DNA from: Actinomycetota bacterium | Lineage (GTDB): Bacteria; Actinomycetota; Actinomycetes; S36-B12; UBA5976 | Direction: 5' to 3' | Assembly (NCBI GenBank): GCA_017853815.1 | Contig: JAFMIT010000059.1 | Span: 1 to 9,649, forward strand | Length of the DNA stretch: 9,649 nucleotides | Shown: positions 1-7,392 of the stretch, in pieces | How the letters are laid out: each line of letters starts with the position of its first letter | Numbering within the stretch: the first letter of the stretch is position 1 | Made by a program: the position numbers and the translations under genes | Notes under the pieces: generated by a model | The model's input: only the letters and a program-made list of their open reading frames with translations | The model's database searches: none | Told to the model about the DNA's origin: nothing

Positions 1-1273
1 CCGCGGCTTGCAGGATTTCGAGGCGTTCGGCAGTGACTTCACCGACGATCCGAATACCGAGGCCAGGACCTGGGAACGGATGGCGCCACACCATCTCGGC
101 GGGCAGCCCGAGCTGAGCACCGACTGCACGCACTTCGTCTTTAAAAAGCTCTCGCAGTGGTTCGACAAGTTCAAACTGCAAATCTTCAGGTAGTCCACCG
201 ACGTTGTGGTGGGACTTGATGACGGCGGCGCCGCTGCCACCGCCGGACTCCACGACATCTGGATAGAGCGTGCCTTGAACCAGGAACTTAATCGGCTGGC
301 CATCTTTCGCTTCTTCGACCAGCGCGCGTTCTGCATCTTCGAAGACGCGAATGAACAAGCGACCAATGGTCTTGCGCTTGGTCTCTGGATCGCTCACGCC
401 AGCAAGTTCGCTCAAAAATCTTTCGCGCGCATCGACGACAACAAGTCGAATGCCAGTGGCAGCAACATAATCGCGTTCTACTTGCTCACGTTCGCCTTTG
501 CGCAGAAGACCATGATCCACAAACACACAGGTCAACTGATCGCCAACCGCTTTGTGAACCAGGGCAGCAGCGACGGCACTATCTACGCCACCTGAGAGAC
601 CACAGATAACGCGGGCATCACCAATTTGTGCCTTGATGCGTGCGACCTGATCATCGACAACATTGTTGGTGGTCCAGTCGCGACGACATCCTGCAATGTT
701 CCAGAGGAAGTGTTCGAGGATGCGCTGGCCGTCTTCCGAGTGCAGCACTTCGGGGTGGAACTGCACACCCGCGAGTCGACGATCGATGTTTTCGAATGCA
801 GCGACAGGTGCGCCGTCTGTATGCGCGACAACGTTGAATCCTTGTGGGGCTTTCGACACTGAGTCGCCGTGTGACATCCAGACGTTGAGCTCTGACTTAA
901 GCCCCTGGAACAGCACCGAGGACTCGTCGGAGACAGCCAGCGGGGTCCGACCGAATTCCGAGAGACCCGTGCGCGCAACTTCGCCACCCAGAGCCGCGGC
1001 CATCGCCTGGAAGCCGTAGCAAATGCCGAAGGTCGGGATATCGGTGTCGAACAAGCCAGCATCGATCTGCGGGGCGCCATCGGCATAGACCGAAGACGGT
1101 CCGCCCGAAAGGATCACTGCTTTTGGTTTGCGGGCGGCAATCTCGGCGGCGGTAATCGTGTGAGGGACGATTTCGCTGTACACCTGTGCCTCGCGCACAC
1201 GGCGAGCGATGAGTTGGGCATATTGCGCGCCGAAATCGACTACTAGGACGAGCTCGTGACCCTCACCGGACAC
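1..1273 (-). CDS. guaA: GMP synthase (glutamine-hydrolysing), C-terminus cut by window edge
   Basis: GuaA converts XMP, ATP and glutamine to GMP in the cytosol, the last step of guanine nucleotide synthesis. My reverse-strand translation gives 424 residues before the left edge; the family is usually about 510-525, so roughly the last 100 are missing. The class I glutamine amidotransferase domain fills residues 1-190: DFGAQY near 13-18, nucleophile Cys85 in GICYGFQ, and His173/Glu175 in QFHPE. The ATP-pyrophosphatase domain follows, with the P-loop SGGVDS at 227-232. The dimerisation domain begins near 395 with HPFPGPGLGIRI. The start is GTG at 1273: an ideal GGAGG at 1281-1285 lies 7 bases upstream, and DFGAQY then falls at the usual distance from the N-terminus. 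It is the last of five co-directional genes, 68 bases after the FAD oxidoreductase, with its own strong ribosome site. Identity is very secure. Confidence 0.97.
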   Translation of the reverse strand, partial: MSGEGHELVLVVDFGAQYAQLIARRVREAQVYSEIVPHTITAAEIAARKPKAVILSGGPSSVYADGAPQIDAGLFDTDIPTFGICYGFQAMAAALGGEVARTGLSEFGRTPLAVSDESSVLFQGLKSELNVWMSHGDSVSKAPQGFNVVAHTDGAPVAAFENIDRRLAGVQFHPEVLHSEDGQRILEHFLWNIAGCRRDWTTNNVVDDQVARIKAQIGDARVICGLSGGVDSAVAAALVHKAVGDQLTCVFVDHGLLRKGEREQVERDYVAATGIRLVVVDARERFLSELAGVSDPETKRKTIGRLFIRVFEDAERALVEEAKDGQPIKFLVQGTLYPDVVESGGGSGAAVIKSHHNVGGLPEDLQFELVEPLRELFKDEVRAVGAQLGLPAEMVWRHPFPGPGLGIRIVGEVTAERLEILQAA

Positions 1274-1280
1274 TGTTTAA

Positions 1281-1285
1281 CCTCC
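1281..1285 (-). promoter_or_regulatory. Shine-Dalgarno of guaA (fixes the GTG start)
   Basis: On the minus strand GGAGG is followed by seven bases and then GTG (1273-1271). No ATG lies at a workable distance in frame, so this site decides the start. It is the clearest ribosome site on the minus strand of the window. The other minus-strand genes have weak or no such sites. Confidence 0.85.
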
Positions 1286-1311
1286 ACAGACGACCAGCGC
1301 GTGCCAGCCAA

Positions 1312-1334
1312 GGACCCAATTCTAGTTGGGGTCC
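1312..1334. repeat. Inverted repeat (hairpin) between the FAD oxidoreductase gene and guaA
   Basis: Plus-strand GGACCCAA (1312-1319), loop TTCTAG, then TTGGGGTCC (1326-1334) form a stem of eight pairs with one bulged G. It lies 8 bases after the stop of the oxidoreductase gene and 39 bases before the guaA start. No T-run follows on either strand, so it is not a standard intrinsic terminator. It could be an mRNA-processing or stabilising hairpin, a weak attenuator for guaA, or an operator. The sequence alone does not decide. Confidence 0.5.
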
Positions 1335-1341
1335 AGAACAC

Positions 1342-3012
1342 TCAGACGGGCAAGTGGAGAGCCGCAGGGGCGTGTGCTGGGACAGCTGGATGCCTCGGCG
1401 CAACAGGAGCCACTCGGAGGTATTTGGAGCCCTGTTCGGGCCGTGGATCGGCCTCTCCGACGTTTGGCCACAGGCTGAAAGCGCGCTCCGCCTGAGCGGT
1501 AATCGTCAACGAAGGATTGACCCCAAGATTGGCAGTGACTGCGGCCCCATCGACGACATGCAAGGTTGGGTAATTCCACACACGGTGGTACGGATCGAGA
1601 ACACCGGTTTCGGCACTGTCACCAATCACGCAACCACCGACAAAGTGGGCAGTGAACGGTGCGCCGACGAGATCGCCGATATGACCTGCAGCAATACCAC
1701 CATTCTGTTCGGCGACGATGCGGGCAGTCTCGTTCGCCGCGGCGATGTAGGTGGCGTTGGGATGTTCAGAATCCTGCTGCGAAGTTAGTCGGCCGTTCTT
1801 GCGAAAAACTCTGACGGAGGAATCGACGTTTTGCATCACCAATGCAATCACGGTGCGCTGGCTCCACTTGTGCACATTCCAAATCTTCAACCACGTGCGA
1901 GGGCTCGCGATGAGTTGGCGCAACCATTGGCGACGTCGGTCTGACGCCACTGCGCCATCGGTCATCATGGTCTGCAACAGACCCATCGCGTTACTGCCTT
2001 TTCCGTAGCGCACAGGTTCGACGTGAGTGACATCATCGGGATGGAAAGAAGACGTGATGGCAACGCCGGCAGAGAAATCCGGATTCGCCGTCGGCATGAT
2101 GGAGCCGACCAATGCTTCGCTGTTAGTACGCGAGAGGTATCCCAGTCGATCGGAAATGTTAGGAAGGGTTGTGGCTTTGAGCTGATGTAGAAGTCGCTGT
2201 GTGTTGTAAGTCCCAGCTGCCACGATCACGTGCCGTGCAGTGATTTGCTTTGTACGACCCCATGTCGAAGGACGGGCAGTAACCGTCCAGATGTCTTCGC
2301 CATTGCCGCGATCAACCGTCAGGTTCGTAACAGTGTGCTCTGCAATCACCGTGGCGCCAGCGCGCTCTGCCAAATACAAGTAGTTCTTGAGCAAAGTGTT
2401 TTTCGCATTGTGACGACAGCCCGTCATGCACTCACCGCAGTGTGTACAACCCGTTCGAGCGGGACCAGCACCACCAAAAAACGGATCGGCACTGGTGACC
2501 CCAGGACCTTCACCGAAATGCACACCTACTGGAGTGAGTCGGAAGGTATGACCGCGTTGCATCGCATCTGCAGCGCGCTTCATTGCCGCATCGCTTGGAG
2601 AAAAGAACGGGTTCTCGACAACTCCCAGCATACGCGACGCTTGGTCATAAAACGGCGCGAGCTCTGACTGCCAATCAGTGATGTGCGCCCATTGGGGATC
2701 GTTGAAGTATGTCTCCGGCGGCACATACAGAGTGTTCGCATACACCAGTGAGCCGCCGCCCACGCCAGCTCCAGCGAGCACCAGAACGTCTTTCAGGAAA
2801 TGAATGCGCTGGATGCCGTTGAGACCAAGCCGCGGGTAGAACAAAAAGTCGCGAACCCGCCACGAGGTCTTCGCAAAATCCTTGTCCTCAAATCGGCGGC
2901 CCGCTTCGATAACGCAGACTCGATAGCCCTTTTCGGTGAGCCGCAGCGCTGCGACAGATCCACCGAAACCGGAGCCAACAACAACGACATCAAAATCGGT
3001 GGAGTGAGTCAT
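1342..3012 (-). CDS. choD: ChoD-like FAD-dependent oxidoreductase (GMC / cholesterol oxidase-related)
   Basis: A 556-residue flavoprotein of the GMC / cholesterol-oxidase-like superfamily, probably oxidising an alcohol; the true substrate is unknown. The FAD-binding motif GSGFGG is at 13-18, with ribose-binding Glu36 ending the second strand (CVIEAG). GVGGGSLVYAN at 83-93 is the second FAD-contacting motif. The C-terminal segment AHFVGGC (455-461) and LHVVDGAAVTANLGVNP (484-500) matches the conserved GMC end with its catalytic-type His/Asn region. Residues 189-199 carry CxxCxxCxxxC (Cys189, 192, 195, 199). The Pro-rich end (520-556) resembles mycobacterial ChoD from memory. There is no signal peptide. 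ATG 3012 follows the upstream stop by 9 bases, with a weak AGTAGG site overlapping that stop, so translation is probably coupled. Orthology to ChoD rests on sequence style plus the guaB3-side location; activity on cholesterol is not shown, and ChoD's own role in mycobacteria is debated. Confidence 0.85.
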   Translation of the reverse strand: MTHSTDFDVVVVGSGFGGSVAALRLTEKGYRVCVIEAGRRFEDKDFAKTSWRVRDFLFYPRLGLNGIQRIHFLKDVLVLAGAGVGGGSLVYANTLYVPPETYFNDPQWAHITDWQSELAPFYDQASRMLGVVENPFFSPSDAAMKRAADAMQRGHTFRLTPVGVHFGEGPGVTSADPFFGGAGPARTGCTHCGECMTGCRHNAKNTLLKNYLYLAERAGATVIAEHTVTNLTVDRGNGEDIWTVTARPSTWGRTKQITARHVIVAAGTYNTQRLLHQLKATTLPNISDRLGYLSRTNSEALVGSIMPTANPDFSAGVAITSSFHPDDVTHVEPVRYGKGSNAMGLLQTMMTDGAVASDRRRQWLRQLIASPRTWLKIWNVHKWSQRTVIALVMQNVDSSVRVFRKNGRLTSQQDSEHPNATYIAAANETARIVAEQNGGIAAGHIGDLVGAPFTAHFVGGCVIGDSAETGVLDPYHRVWNYPTLHVVDGAAVTANLGVNPSLTITAQAERAFSLWPNVGEADPRPEQGSKYLRVAPVAPRHPAVPAHAPAALHLPV

Positions 3013-3021
3013 GTCGATTGC

Positions 3022-4584
3022 CTACTTCAAACCAAGTGACTTGAGTAAGCGCATCGCTCGCGAGGTGAAACTTGCCCATGATTCGTCGTTCATTCCCCAT
3101 TGCGGAGTGAGTTTCATCCAGCGCTGCTGCGCGATTGTTTGTGGTTCGGTGTACTTCAACAAGCCATCGGATCCATGTCGTCGACCGACACCACTCTGAC
3201 CCATGCCACCCATCGGTGCATCAATGCTCGCGTAGGCGCTGCCAAACGCTTCGTTGATGTTGACGGTGCCGACTTTGAGTCGACGTGCGATCGACTGAGC
3301 CCACGCGATGTTGCGGCTGACGATGCCAGCACTGAGGCCGTAATCAGTGTTGTTGACGAAAGCAACGAGTTCATCGTCGGTCTCGTAGCGGTAAACGCTG
3401 CAGACAGGGCCAAACGTTTCGGTGCTGCAGACTTCAGCCGCCTCCGTCACATCAAGCAACACCGTCGGCGCGAAAGCTTGAGGTCCAACCTCAGGAAGTC
3501 GGTGGCCGCCGACCAGCACACGAGCGCCTTTCGCGACCGCATCAGCGATATGGCGTTCTGTGGTCTCTAGCTGGCGAGCATGCGTGAGCGTGCCCACATC
3601 ACTCCCCCAACCAATCGATGAGCTCACTTTGAGTGCAGCAACTGCAGTAGCAAACGCGTCGACGAAGCGGTCATACATTGAACTGTGAACAACGATGCGC
3701 TCAGTGCCGATGCATAGCTGACCGGAGTTTGCGAACGCTCCACGTGCCGCAACTTCGACTGCGGTAGCCAGATCGGCATCGGGTGCGATGATGAGAGAGT
3801 TCTTGCCACCCAATTCCATTGATGAGCCGATGAGACGAGTCGCGGCCTGGGTAGCAACGATTCTGCCGACACGAGTGGAACCTGTGAACATCACGTAATC
3901 AGCTTGTTCGACGATGAGCGGACCGAGGTCAGCGCCTTCACCGACCACCACGTTGAGTACACCTTCAGGCAATCCCGCCTTGTGCAGCAACGCGGCGCCC
4001 CAGAGCGCGGTCAGCGTTGTCTGAAGATCAGGACGCAGAACGACGGTGTTGCCTGCGATGAGCGCGGGAAGAAAATCGCTGATAGCGAGCGTGAACGGGT
4101 AATTCCACGGCGAGATGAAGCCGACAACTCCGTGAGGATGGCGGACTTCGAGAGTCTTCGTCACGACTGGGAAAGCGCCGCGTCGACGCTTTGGGCGCAA
4201 GAGTTTGGCTGAGGTTGCGGCGTAGTACCGAGACGTCAAGCAAACGTCGAGAACTTCATCCATGGCATTGCCGCGCGACTTGCCGTTTTCCCATTGAATC
4301 AAGTCCAGGATTTCTGCTTGGCGGTCGAGCACGAGATCATGAAAGCGAGCGATGATGTGGGTTCGTTCGCTGACCGATCGGGCCGCCCACCCTGGCTGAG
4401 CGGCCCGGGCTTTTGCAAATGCCTGTTCGACGCTGTGGGCGTCGCTCAAAGGAAGCTGGGTGATGAGTTCGCCATCGAGCGGGGAACGATGCGCATGCGT
4501 GCGCTGAGGATTGGTGGTGGCAAATGGCACCAACCATTCAACAAAGTGGTCTGCCTGCGCTGGACGCTTCAACGTTGAAGTCAC
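3022..4584 (-). CDS. gabD2: Aldehyde dehydrogenase, GabD2-like (putative succinate-semialdehyde dehydrogenase)
   Basis: An ALDH-superfamily enzyme that oxidises an aldehyde to an acid with NAD(P)+. It resembles mycobacterial GabD2 (succinic semialdehyde to succinate) in the FISPWNYP, ELGGKN and GVGRRHG..GLLKYTE segments. Counting from GTG 4584 (520 residues; GabD2 is about 518), Asn161 of SPWN, Glu257 of ELGG, catalytic Cys291 of GQLC and Glu389 of ETFGP are all present. The usual Lys in VVLKP is Arg (VVLRPD, residue 184), a conservative but uncommon change at the cofactor site. The frame stays open to a GTG at 4707 inside guaB3, with GTG also at 4593. I prefer 4584 because the family aligns there and a -10-like hexamer lies 7 bases upstream, which would make the mRNA leaderless. 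None of these starts has a Shine-Dalgarno. The gene is 9 bases from the FAD oxidoreductase gene. The family is certain; the substrate is inferred. Confidence 0.9.
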   Translation of the reverse strand: MTSTLKRPAQADHFVEWLVPFATTNPQRTHAHRSPLDGELITQLPLSDAHSVEQAFAKARAAQPGWAARSVSERTHIIARFHDLVLDRQAEILDLIQWENGKSRGNAMDEVLDVCLTSRYYAATSAKLLRPKRRRGAFPVVTKTLEVRHPHGVVGFISPWNYPFTLAISDFLPALIAGNTVVLRPDLQTTLTALWGAALLHKAGLPEGVLNVVVGEGADLGPLIVEQADYVMFTGSTRVGRIVATQAATRLIGSSMELGGKNSLIIAPDADLATAVEVAARGAFANSGQLCIGTERIVVHSSMYDRFVDAFATAVAALKVSSSIGWGSDVGTLTHARQLETTERHIADAVAKGARVLVGGHRLPEVGPQAFAPTVLLDVTEAAEVCSTETFGPVCSVYRYETDDELVAFVNNTDYGLSAGIVSRNIAWAQSIARRLKVGTVNINEAFGSAYASIDAPMGGMGQSGVGRRHGSDGLLKYTEPQTIAQQRWMKLTPQWGMNDESWASFTSRAMRLLKSLGLK

Positions 4585-4591
4585 AGGCGGC

Positions 4592-4597
4592 ACTGTA
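4592..4597 (-). promoter_or_regulatory. Possible -10 hexamer of a leaderless gabD2-like gene
   Basis: On the minus strand TACAGT is followed by seven bases and then the GTG at 4584, the spacing expected if transcription starts on the start codon itself. The same hexamer is the predicted -10 of whiB at 8494-8499. No good -35 lies 17 bases upstream (the hexamer there is GAGCGC), which would fit a promoter needing an activator at the twin dyads. This is inference from spacing only. Confidence 0.35.
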
Positions 4598-4617
4598 TTG
4601 CGGGAGCCTGGCTTGCG

Positions 4618-4652
4618 CTCGTACCACGAGTGTTCTGAACTCGTACCACGAG
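4618..4652. repeat. Two identical 13-base dyads, 22 bases apart (candidate operators)
   Basis: CTCGTACCACGAG occurs at 4618-4630 and again at 4640-4652. Each copy is a perfect inverted repeat of CTCGT and ACGAG around a three-base centre. Read on the minus strand, the shared direct repeat extends to 14 bases (ACTCGTGGTACGAG). The centres, 4624 and 4646, are 22 bases apart, about two helical turns, so two dimers could bind the same DNA face. The pair starts directly after the guaB3 TAA (4653-4655) and ends 33 bases before the preferred dehydrogenase start. No T-run follows, so a terminator is unlikely. The site is probably an operator for an unidentified dimeric regulator of the dehydrogenase/oxidoreductase pair. 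Confidence 0.65.
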
Positions 4653-5759
4653 TTAGTTGAGGATGATCTCGACTTTCTGGAAGTCCTTGAGGTTGTTGTA
4701 ACCGCACTTGGCGATGCTGGTCTGCACCGCGCCTACGAGATTCATCGTGCCATCTGCGGTGCGCGAAGGACCCGTCATGATTTCGGCGAGAGTCCCCACG
4801 ACACCAAAGTCTGCAATGTGGCCACGAGGCAAATCGCGGTGTGCGGCTTCGCGACCCCAGTGGCGGCCGCGACCTGGCGCATCAGCTGCTCGCGCGAGAG
4901 GTGAACCGACCATGACGGCATCGGCACCGCACGCCAACGCTTTGACGATGTCACCGGAGCGACCCATGGCACCGTCTGCGATGACATGCACGTAACGGCC
5001 GCCAGATTCGTCGAGGTACTCACGTCGTGCGGCAGCGACATCCGCGACCGCGGTTGCCATTGGCACTTTAAGTCCGAGCACATCGGCAGAGGTGTGCGTG
5101 GCGCCGCCACCAAATCCAACTAGGACGCCAGCCGCACCAGCGCGCATCAGATGTAGGGCCGCCTTGTAGGTCGCCACGCCACCTGCGATAACGGGCACAT
5201 CAAGTTCGTAGATAAGTTCTTTCAGGTTGAGCACCTCACCACGAGACGACACGTGTTCTGCAGAGAGCGTGGTTCCCCGAATCACAAAGATGTCAACGCC
5301 CGCATCGACAAGCGTCTTGTGGAATTTCAACGTGAGTTGTGGGCTCAGCGCACCAGCGACGGTGATGCCCGCATCGCGCAACTGGCGTACTCGAGCAGCG
5401 ACAAGCTCAGGCTTGATGGGCTCCGCGTACAGACGTTGGAGCACCTTGTTGGCATCCGCTTTGGTCGAAGCGAAAATGTGTTCGTAAGCCTGAGTCGGAT
5501 CTTCGTAACGAGTCCAGAGACCTTCGAGATCGAGAACAGACAAACCGCCGAGACCAGCGAGTGCAATCACGCTTTCAGGCGAGGCAACGGAGTCCATCGG
5601 TGCGCTAACAATCGGATGACTAAACGTGTAAGCGTCGATCTTCCACGACATCGACACATCTTCAGCGTCGCGCGTACGGCGGCTTGGCGCTACCGAGATG
5701 TCATCAAAGGAGTACGCCTGGCGTGCTGACTTGCCGCGGCCAATTTCGATTTCAGTCAT
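4653..5759 (-). CDS. guaB3: GuaB3-type IMPDH / GMP-reductase-family protein
   Basis: A 368-residue TIM-barrel protein of the IMP dehydrogenase/GMP reductase family, without the CBS domains present in GuaB. The N-terminal YSFDDISVAPSRRTRD and HPIVSAPMDSV (48-58) are typical, as is the phosphate-binding region DGAMGRSGDIVKALACGADAV near 262-282. The C-terminal NLVGAVQTSIAKCGYNNLKDFQKV (340-363) is a GuaB3 hallmark. The catalytic loop, SICTT in true IMPDH, here reads GFGGGATHTSADVLG (215-229) and has no Cys. From memory, mycobacterial GuaB3 also lacks it and shows no IMPDH activity, while a cyanobacterial GuaB3 was reported to be a GMP reductase. Here the reaction is therefore uncertain: reductase-like or regulatory. 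The start is ATG 5759, with a weak GGAAA site. The gene lies 39 bases after guaB and is probably co-transcribed with it. Family is certain, activity is not. Confidence 0.93.
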   Translation of the reverse strand: MTEIEIGRGKSARQAYSFDDISVAPSRRTRDAEDVSMSWKIDAYTFSHPIVSAPMDSVASPESVIALAGLGGLSVLDLEGLWTRYEDPTQAYEHIFASTKADANKVLQRLYAEPIKPELVAARVRQLRDAGITVAGALSPQLTLKFHKTLVDAGVDIFVIRGTTLSAEHVSSRGEVLNLKELIYELDVPVIAGGVATYKAALHLMRAGAAGVLVGFGGGATHTSADVLGLKVPMATAVADVAAARREYLDESGGRYVHVIADGAMGRSGDIVKALACGADAVMVGSPLARAADAPGRGRHWGREAAHRDLPRGHIADFGVVGTLAEIMTGPSRTADGTMNLVGAVQTSIAKCGYNNLKDFQKVEIILN

Positions 5760-5798
5760 GGTTTTCCGATGCTCAATGTTTGTCAGTTAGGTCAGTGA

Positions 5799-7313
5799 TT
5801 AGCGGCCGTGATAATTCGGCGCTTCGTTGGTCAATTGAATGTCGTGTGGATGGCTCTCTTTGAGGCCGGCCGCGGTGATGCGCACAAAGCGACCCGATCG
5901 CTGCAGATCAGCCACGGTCGATGCTCCTGCATATCCCATTGATGCGCGCAATCCACCAACCAGCTGATGTGCGACTGCCGCAAGTGGACCGCTGTAAGGA
6001 ACTTGACCTTCAACGCCTTCGGGAACGAGCTTGTCGTCAGACAACACGTCGTCTTGGAAGTAGCGGTCCTTCGAGAACGATCGCTTAGTACCGCGAGATT
6101 CCATAGCACCGAGCGAGCCCATGCCACGATACGCCTTGTATTGCTTGCCGTTGATGAACACCACTTCACCTGGTGCTTCGGCGCAGCCTGCGAGCAGTGA
6201 ACCCAGCATCACCGTGTCAGCACCAGCGACGAGCGCCTTTGCAATATCACCGCTGTACTGAAGGCCACCATCACCAATAACAGGAACACCTGCTGGACGG
6301 GCTGCGAGAGCTGCGGCATAAATCGCCGTGACCTGTGGGACGCCAACACCCGCAACAACGCGAGTCGTACAAATAGACCCGGGGCCCACACCGACTTTGA
6401 GTGCATCGGCGCCAGCATCGATGAGCGCCTGTGCAGCATCCTTAGTTGCGATGTTTCCACCAATCACATCGACCGCGGTATCACGCTTCAAACGGCTCAC
6501 CATGTTCAGCACTGCGCTGCTGTGGCCATGTGCCGTATCAACCACCACAAAATCAACGCCAGCATCGATCAGTGCACGTGCGCGAACGTACGCATCTTCG
6601 CCAACACCTACCGCTGCGCCTACAACAAGGCGACCAGAAGAGTCCTTTGTTGCCAATGGATATTGATCTTTTTTGACGAAGTCTTTGACGGTGATGAGAC
6701 CTGCGAGTTTGCCGTCAGCATCAATCAGTGGGAGCTTTTCGATTTTGTTCGTACGGAGCAATGCAAGGGCATCGTCAGAGTTGATACCGACAGGTGCGGT
6801 GACGAGTGGCATCTTGGTCATCACGTCGCGAACCAGACGATTGCGATCATCTTCGAAGCGCATGTCGCGGTTAGTGACAATGCCCACGAGCACGCCGTTG
6901 TCATCCACGACGGGTACGCCGCTGATTCGGTAGTGGCCACACAGGGCATCGACTTCGCCGAGAGTGTGTTCCGGTGAGCATGTCACGGGCTTGGTGACCA
7001 TGCCAGCTTCAGAGCGCTTGACGAGATCGACCTGACCGGCTTGTTCATCGATTGACAAGTTGCGGTGCAGGACGCCCGCACCACCCTGCCGGGCCATTGC
7101 GATCGCCATGCGAGCTTCGGTGACGGTGTCCATAGCGGAGGAGAGCAGTGGTACGCGGAGAGTGATGTTGCGGGTCAGTCGGGTAGACGTGTCGACTTCG
7201 CTTGGAACAACATCCGAGGCAGCCGGAAGCAAGAGAACGTCATCGTAAGTGAGACCCGTAAAGCCAAATTTGGCATTGAAATCGTCGGTGTGTCCCAGAG
7301 GAAATTGATCCAT
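5799..7313 (-). CDS. guaB: IMP dehydrogenase
   Basis: GuaB oxidises IMP to XMP with NAD+, the committed step to GMP, in the cytosol. From ATG 7313 it has 504 residues, normal length. An in-frame GTG directly before it (7316) would add one residue. AAGGA in the leader lies 8 bases before the ATG but only 5 before the GTG, favouring the ATG. Numbered from the GTG, the barrel opens with TYDDVLLLP (23-31), and two CBS domains occupy about 107-156 and 168-215. Catalytic Cys316 lies in GPGSICTTR, DGGLQYSGDIAKAL is at 349-362, the flap YRGMGSLGAM at 396-405, and the Arg418-Tyr419 pair in SKDRYF. All key residues are intact, in contrast to guaB3 downstream. It is first in the purine run, 79 bases after the MerR-type gene. 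A TAAACT hexamer at 7350-7355 could be its -10, but I see no good -35. Confidence 0.97.
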   Translation of the reverse strand: MDQFPLGHTDDFNAKFGFTGLTYDDVLLLPAASDVVPSEVDTSTRLTRNITLRVPLLSSAMDTVTEARMAIAMARQGGAGVLHRNLSIDEQAGQVDLVKRSEAGMVTKPVTCSPEHTLGEVDALCGHYRISGVPVVDDNGVLVGIVTNRDMRFEDDRNRLVRDVMTKMPLVTAPVGINSDDALALLRTNKIEKLPLIDADGKLAGLITVKDFVKKDQYPLATKDSSGRLVVGAAVGVGEDAYVRARALIDAGVDFVVVDTAHGHSSAVLNMVSRLKRDTAVDVIGGNIATKDAAQALIDAGADALKVGVGPGSICTTRVVAGVGVPQVTAIYAAALAARPAGVPVIGDGGLQYSGDIAKALVAGADTVMLGSLLAGCAEAPGEVVFINGKQYKAYRGMGSLGAMESRGTKRSFSKDRYFQDDVLSDDKLVPEGVEGQVPYSGPLAAVAHQLVGGLRASMGYAGASTVADLQRSGRFVRITAAGLKESHPHDIQLTNEAPNYHGR

Positions 7314-7392
7314 CACGTAAGTCCTTGACCGCTCGTCACTAGGGGCAAGAGTTTAGTCGGCTCACAGCGGGCCGAAATCCGCGTGAAAAGAA

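Noticed and set aside
583..1086. Long minus-strand open frame (167 codons) with Ser/Arg-rich translation
   Set aside because: It lies inside guaA in another frame on the same strand. GuaA is full of intact catalytic motifs, and this frame shows no recognisable domain.
2230..2667. Plus-strand open frame of 145 codons antisense to the FAD oxidoreductase gene
   Set aside because: It runs opposite a gene with clear FAD motifs, and its translation has no domain. I see no ribosome site, so it is a composition artefact.
4618..4652. Twin dyads read as a guaB3 terminator
   Set aside because: The stems are only 5-7 pairs with 3-base loops and no T-run follows in either direction.
4585..4707. N-terminal extension of the aldehyde dehydrogenase to the GTG at 4707
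   Set aside because: It would overlap 55 bases of guaB3 and translate the twin palindromes; it has no ribosome site and no family-like sequence.
5782..5796. Direct repeat GTCAGT-N3-GTCAGT between guaB and guaB3
   Set aside because: Only six bases per copy in a 39-base gap, with a 9-base period that does not suit a dimer site; chance is a sufficient explanation.
7350..7378. Promoter for guaB (TAAACT as -10)
   Set aside because: The hexamer is acceptable, but no -35-like sequence lies 16-18 bases upstream, so I only mention it in the guaB entry.
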